Shown here in pieces: positions 60,183-64,000 of a stretch of DNA of 64,000 nt. Each line of letters starts with the position of its first letter. Position 1 is the first letter of the stretch. The stretch lies in contig NZ_CP021731.1 of assembly GCF_003628555.1 (NCBI RefSeq), forward strand, positions 1,860,001 to 1,924,000, read 5' to 3'. Both the position numbers and the translations under genes were made by a program. Source of the stretch: Azoarcus sp. DN11 (lineage in GTDB: Bacteria; Pseudomonadota; Gammaproteobacteria; Burkholderiales; Rhodocyclaceae). The notes under the pieces were generated by a model. It searched no databases. It was not told the origin of the DNA and saw only the letters and a program-made list of their open reading frames with translations.

Positions 60183-62159
60183 ATGACCGACAACGCCGTC
60201 GCACCGCTCTGGACGCCCTCCGCGGACCGCATCGCCGCCGCCAACGTCACCGCCTTCCGCCTTGCCGCCGAAAAGCGCTGGGGTGTGTCGCTGTCCGACT
60301 ACGATGCGCTGTACGCCTGGTCAGTCGCCGCGCCTGACCAGTTCTGGGTGAGTGTTTGGGAAGATGGCGGCGTGATCGGCCAGCGCGGCGAGCGCGTGCT
60401 GGTCGACGGCGACAGGATGCCCGGGGCCAAGTGGTTCCCCGACGCGCGCCTGAACTTCGCGCAGAACCTGCTGCGCTCGCGCGACGCCAGGGATGCGATC
60501 GTCTTCTGGGGCGAGGACCGCGTGCAGAACCGCATGTCACACGGCGAGTTGTACCGCGCGGTCGCACACCTTGCCGCCGCGCTGCGTGAGCAGGGCGTGC
60601 AGAAGGGCGACCGCGTCGCGGCCTACATGCCCAACATGCCCGAGACGGCGATCGCGATGCTGGCCGCGGCGAGCATCGGCGCGATCTTCACCTCGGCGTC
60701 GCCGGACTTCGGCGCGCAGGGCGTGCTCGACCGCTTCGGCCAGACCGCGCCGAAGGTGCTCGTCGCCTGCGACGGCTACTTCTACGGCGGCAAGACCATC
60801 GACGTGCTCGGCAAGCTCGGCGACATCGTGCGCCAGTTGCCGTCGGTGAAGCGCGTCGTCGTCGTGCCCTACGTGCATGCCGAACACGACCTGAAGCACG
60901 TGCCACACGCGCTCATGTGGTCGGATTTCGTCATGCCCTTCCACCTCGTCGACGACATCGCCTTCGAGCCGCTGCCCTTCGACCACCCGCTCTACATCAT
61001 GTACTCGTCGGGCACGACCGGCGTGCCGAAGTGCATCGTTCATTGCGCGGGCGGCGCGCTGCTGCAGCACCTGAAGGAACATCGCCTGCACGCGGATGTG
61101 AAGCCGGGCGACCGCCTGTTCTACTTCACGACCTGCGGCTGGATGATGTGGAACTGGCTCGTGTCCGGCCTCGCCGCGGGCGCGACGCTGCTGCTCTACG
61201 ACGGCTCGCCCTTCGCGTCCGACAACGGGGTCCTCTTCGACTACGCCGATGCCGAGCACATGACGCACTTCGGCACCTCGGCAAAGTTCATCGACGCCGC
61301 CGCGAAGTTCGGCCTGAAACCGCGCGAAACGCACAACCTCGCCAGCGTGCGCGCGATGATGAGCACCGGCAGCCCGCTCGTGCCGGAAGGCTTCGACTAC
61401 GTCTATCGCGACATCAAGGCCGACCTGCAGCTGTCGTCGATTTCGGGCGGCACCGACATCATCTCGTGCTTCGTCCTCGGCTCGCCGGTGCTGCCGGTGT
61501 GGCGCGGCGAAATCCAGTGCCGCGGGCTGGGCATGGCAGTCGACGTATGGGACGACGAAGGCCGGCCACTGCGGGGTGACAAGGGCGAACTCGTCTGCAC
61601 CAAGCCTTTCCCGGTGATGCCGATCGGCTTCTGGGGCGACGACGATGGCTCGAAGTACCACGCGGCCTATTTCGACCGCTTTCCGAACATCTGGTGTCAC
61701 GGCGACTTTTGTGAGATCACCGGGCACGGCGGGTTGGTGATCCACGGCCGCTCCGACGCGACGCTGAACCCCGGCGGGGTGCGCATCGGCACCGCGGAAA
61801 TCTACCGCCAGGTCGAGAAGCTGGCGGAAGTCGTCGAATCGCTCGTGATCGGGCAGGACTGGCCGCCGCAGAACCCGAACGACGTGCGCGTCGTGCTGTT
61901 CGTGAAGCTGCGCGAAGGGTTGGCGCTCGACGATGCGCTCGTCGCCCGCATCAAGCAGACCATCCGCGACAACACCACGCCGCGCCACGTTCCGGCGAAA
62001 GTGCTGCAGGTCGCCGACATTCCGCGCACCAAGAGCGGGAAGATCGTCGAACTCGCCGTACGCAACGTCGTGCATGGACGACCGGTGAAGAACCAGGAAG
62101 CGCTGGCGAACCCCGAAGCGCTGGCGTTCTTCCGCGACCGGCAGGAACTGGCCGGATAG
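60183..62159 (+). CDS. Acetoacetyl-CoA synthetase
   Basis: This is a 658-residue AMP-forming ligase of the acetoacetate-CoA ligase type (EC 6.2.1.16). The N-terminal region [38 protein letters not shown] [19 protein letters not shown]-loop [36 protein letters not shown] and C-terminal Lys in [14 protein letters not shown] are typical. It activates the acetoacetate released by the preceding FAH-type hydrolase for thiolysis. Start ATG 60183 has GGAG within ATGGAGCCTGAC. ATG 60171 is possible. The gap to the hydrolase gene is 99 bases. Confidence 0.92.
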   Translation: MTDNAVAPLWTPSADRIAAANVTAFRLAAEKRWGVSLSDYDALYAWSVAAPDQFWVSVWEDGGVIGQRGERVLVDGDRMPGAKWFPDARLNFAQNLLRSRDARDAIVFWGEDRVQNRMSHGELYRAVAHLAAALREQGVQKGDRVAAYMPNMPETAIAMLAAASIGAIFTSASPDFGAQGVLDRFGQTAPKVLVACDGYFYGGKTIDVLGKLGDIVRQLPSVKRVVVVPYVHAEHDLKHVPHALMWSDFVMPFHLVDDIAFEPLPFDHPLYIMYSSGTTGVPKCIVHCAGGALLQHLKEHRLHADVKPGDRLFYFTTCGWMMWNWLVSGLAAGATLLLYDGSPFASDNGVLFDYADAEHMTHFGTSAKFIDAAAKFGLKPRETHNLASVRAMMSTGSPLVPEGFDYVYRDIKADLQLSSISGGTDIISCFVLGSPVLPVWRGEIQCRGLGMAVDVWDDEGRPLRGDKGELVCTKPFPVMPIGFWGDDDGSKYHAAYFDRFPNIWCHGDFCEITGHGGLVIHGRSDATLNPGGVRIGTAEIYRQVEKLAEVVESLVIGQDWPPQNPNDVRVVLFVKLREGLALDDALVARIKQTIRDNTTPRHVPAKVLQVADIPRTKSGKIVELAVRNVVHGRPVKNQEALANPEALAFFRDRQELAG

Positions 62160-62267
62160 TGATGTGACCGCAGGCGCGAGTGCGACGCGCATCCCGACGG
62201 CGAGTGATCCGGTCGGGGTGGCGCGGCCGCCGTGCGAGTCGTCTTGCCCGTGCGCCGGCCGGTGTTC

Positions 62268-63251
62268 CTACGGCTGTGTTGCCATTCGCTCCAGCGCCCG
62301 CGCCGCGCCGGTCAGCCCGGCGTAGGGCGCATGGATGACCCAGGTGGGAATCTGTGCGAGATACGCGCTGAACCGCCCTTTCGCCTCGAAGCGCGCCCGG
62401 AAGCGCGAGTGCACGAAATACTCGCCCAGCTTCGGCACGATGCCGCCGCCGATGTAGATCCCGCCGCGCGCCCCGAGCGTCAGCGCGACATCCGCTGCGA
62501 CGGTGCCGAGGAAGGCGCAGAAATCGTCTACGGCTGCCACGCACAACGGGTCTGTGCGATCGAGCGCGTGCCGGGTGATATCGACTGCGGTACGCGCCGG
62601 CGCGGCGACACCGGCAAGGGTGGCCTCGGCCTCGTATAGCGCAACGAGCCCCGCTCCGGAGAGGATGCGTTCGGCCGACACATGCGGATGGCGCTGCGCG
62701 AGCCAGGAGATCAAGGCCGCTTCGTGCGCATCCGAGGCGGCGAGCGTCACGTGGCCGCCTTCACTTTCGAGCGGCATGTAGTCGCTGCCGCACGGCACGA
62801 GGCCCGACACGCCCAGCCCCGTACCGGCGCCGAGCAGGCCGATGGCGTGCCCCGGGGCGGCGCGGCCGCCGCCCACCCGGGCAAGCTCGGATTCACGCAG
62901 CGCCGGCAGCGCGAGCGCGAGCGCCGTGAAGTCGTTGATCACCTGCAACTGCGCCAGGCCCAGCCGTTCGCGCAGTTCCGTCATCGAGAACGCCCAGTCG
63001 CGGTTCGTCATCCGGACGAAATCGCCGTCCACTGCGGTGGCGATGCCGAAAGCGCACCAGCGCGGCCGGGGGAGGCGGGCTTCGGCGAGGTAGTGCTCGA
63101 TGGATTCGGCGGGGCCGGCGAAGTCGGCACAGGGCAGGGTTCGCACCGCCTCCAGTTCGCCGCCGGGGCCGGCAATCAGCGCGAACCGGGCGTTTGTGCC
63201 ACCAATGTCGCCGACGAGGCGGGGAAAGGTTTCGGAAGGACCGAAAATCAT
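62268..63251 (-). CDS. glk: Glucokinase
   Basis: This is a 327-residue ROK-distant bacterial glucokinase that phosphorylates glucose with ATP. N-terminal phosphate loop LVGDIGGTNARFAL, sugar-binding TNRDWAFSMTELRERL and VINDFTALALALP, then GAGTGLGVSGLVP, SEGGHVTLA and the C-terminal GGIYIGGGIVPKL. Start ATG 63251. It lies on the minus strand, convergent with acetoacetyl-CoA synthetase and just downstream of tRNA-Thr on the same strand. Confidence 0.92.
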   Translation of the reverse strand: MIFGPSETFPRLVGDIGGTNARFALIAGPGGELEAVRTLPCADFAGPAESIEHYLAEARLPRPRWCAFGIATAVDGDFVRMTNRDWAFSMTELRERLGLAQLQVINDFTALALALPALRESELARVGGGRAAPGHAIGLLGAGTGLGVSGLVPCGSDYMPLESEGGHVTLAASDAHEAALISWLAQRHPHVSAERILSGAGLVALYEAEATLAGVAAPARTAVDITRHALDRTDPLCVAAVDDFCAFLGTVAADVALTLGARGGIYIGGGIVPKLGEYFVHSRFRARFEAKGRFSAYLAQIPTWVIHAPYAGLTGAARALERMATQP

Positions 63252-63279
63252 CGCAGAATCCTCGAATCAGTGGTTCTGC

Positions 63280-63355
63280 TGGTGCCGACAATCTGACTCG
63301 AACAGATGACCTACCGCTTACAAGGCGGTTGCTCTACCAACTGAGCTATGCCGGC
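63280..63355 (-). tRNA. tRNA-Thr (anticodon UGU)
   Basis: 76 nucleotides including an encoded CCA end (63282-63280). The acceptor stem GCCGGCA pairs with TGTCGGC (one G-T), the D-arm is TAGCTCAGTTGGTAGAGC, and the anticodon loop CTTGTAA gives UGU. The T-arm ends TTCGAGT. All arms fold, so the gene looks functional. Confidence 0.97.
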
Positions 63356-63365
63356 GCGGGCGGCA

Positions 63366-64000
63366 TTATAGCTTAACGCCGGCGTCCTGAAAGCGCTGAT
63401 AGATTGCCTCGACTTCGGCGCGGCAATCCAGCAGGGCCTGTACGGTCGGGGCGTAGAGCTGGGTGCCGGACATTCGCGTGATTTCCTGGAACGCGTTGTC
63501 GAGCGTCCAGGCGGGTTTGTAGCTGCGCGCGCAGGCGAGGGCGTCGAAAACGTCGGCAGTGGCGACGATGCGTGCTTCAAGGGGGATGGCGTCGCCGTGC
63601 AGGCCGTGCGGATAGCCGCTGCCGTCCATGCGTTCGTGGTGGGCGATGACGATGTTGCGCAGCATGTCGATGTTCGACAGGGACGCGAGGCCGAAGTCGT
63701 TGATGATCCGTTCGGCCATCTGCTGGCCGACGATGACGTGCTGGCGCATCTCCTCGCGCTCGATGTCGTCGAGCTTGCCCGGTTTCAGCAGGATACGGTC
63801 GGGTACGCCGATCTTGCCGATGTCGTGGAGGGCGGAAAACAGGAAGACGTTTTCGGCGTAGTCGTCGGTCTTGCCGTGCGAGGGGCCGATCTCGCGCGCG
63901 ATCAGGCGCGCATAGCGGGCCATGCGGTCGAGGTGGGCGCCGGTCTCGAGGTCGCGCACGTGCGCGAACTGGCTCGCGAGCCGCAGGCCGCCGACGAGCA
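63366..64000 (-). CDS. HD-GYP domain protein, N-terminus beyond window
   Basis: This is the last 210 or so residues of a cyclic-di-GMP phosphodiesterase-type protein. The HD pair is in FSALHDIGKIGVPDRIL, the GYP motif in AHHERMDGSGYPHG, and helix DLETGAHLDRMARYARLIA precedes them. The reading frame continues through the window edge (LRLASQFAHVRDLETG), so the apparent GTG at 63959 is internal. A receiver or sensor domain probably lies outside. It ends 10 bases from the tRNA-Thr gene. Confidence 0.87.
   Translation of the reverse strand, partial: LVGGLRLASQFAHVRDLETGAHLDRMARYARLIAREIGPSHGKTDDYAENVFLFSALHDIGKIGVPDRILLKPGKLDDIEREEMRQHVIVGQQMAERIINDFGLASLSNIDMLRNIVIAHHERMDGSGYPHGLHGDAIPLEARIVATADVFDALACARSYKPAWTLDNAFQEITRMSGTQLYAPTVQALLDCRAEVEAIYQRFQDAGVKL

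Noticed and set aside
1..64000. CRISPR array, prophage or rRNA operon
   Set aside because: No regularly spaced short repeats, phage structural genes or rRNA sequence were seen in the window.

Overview
The window is GC-rich, densely packed bacterial DNA. Gene content points to a betaproteobacterium of the Azoarcus/Aromatoleum/Thauera type (Rhodocyclales). The main reason is a three-gene 2-oxoacid:NADP+ oxidoreductase set (korCAB) of the kind used by these denitrifiers to supply reduced ferredoxin for anaerobic aromatic ring reduction, preceded by TGCA-N6-TGCA repeats that resemble operators of BzdR/BoxR-type benzoyl-CoA-responsive repressors. The genus is inferred, not shown.

Region 1 (1-14.5 kb) is a creatine/creatinine catabolic island. 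It holds the end of a polyamine-type ABC importer, a creatinase with all catalytic residues, an ATP-dependent N-methylhydantoinase (HyuA/HyuB type), an NCS1 permease with the hydantoin-site residues, a Tsx-like outer-membrane channel and two copies of N-carbamoylsarcosine amidohydrolase. The two amidohydrolase copies share a 671-bp block that is identical base for base. Creatine (via creatinase) and N-methylhydantoin from creatinine (via N-carbamoylsarcosine) both end at sarcosine. No creatinine deiminase, creatininase or sarcosine oxidase lies in the window. A near-perfect sigma-54 promoter precedes the N-methylhydantoinase gene. A shared LysR-type box (T-N11-A) lies at the same distance upstream of both amidohydrolase copies and in the divergent promoter of a LysR gene and a ketosynthase gene (16-18.5 kb).

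Region 2 (17-24 kb) holds an MFS-LysR-ketosynthase stretch, a small exported protein and korCAB. Region 3 (24-32.8 kb) is a second cyclic-amide locus: FAH-family hydrolase, two Asp/Glu-racemase-superfamily proteins (one resembling arylmalonate decarboxylase), an MFS carrier, two FCD-type GntR regulators (one frameshifted), a D-hydantoinase/dihydropyrimidinase and an FMN 2-hydroxyacid dehydrogenase. The two divergent promoters here share an identical 17-bp element centred on TTGTCGACAA.

Region 4 (33-46 kb) is mostly housekeeping and stress genes: DEAD-box helicase, YgjP-like metallopeptidase, glucose-6-phosphate isomerase, prolyl iminopeptidase, a CopK-like periplasmic copper protein, the complete pqqABCDE operon including the 24-residue PqqA peptide, a glutathionyl-hydroquinone-reductase-like GST, DoxX and an esterase. 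Region 5 (46-64 kb) is catabolic. It has an AraC regulator with an acyl-CoA dehydrogenase/thiolase/acyl-CoA ligase operon, a LysR/ene-reductase pair, an intact IS1182-like element, and an operon of metallo-hydrolase, flavin monooxygenase, DUF2783, VOC protein, fumarylacetoacetase-like hydrolase and acetoacetyl-CoA synthetase, which looks like a ring-hydroxylation/ring-cleavage route ending in acetoacetate. Glucokinase, tRNA-Thr(UGU) and a truncated HD-GYP protein close the window.
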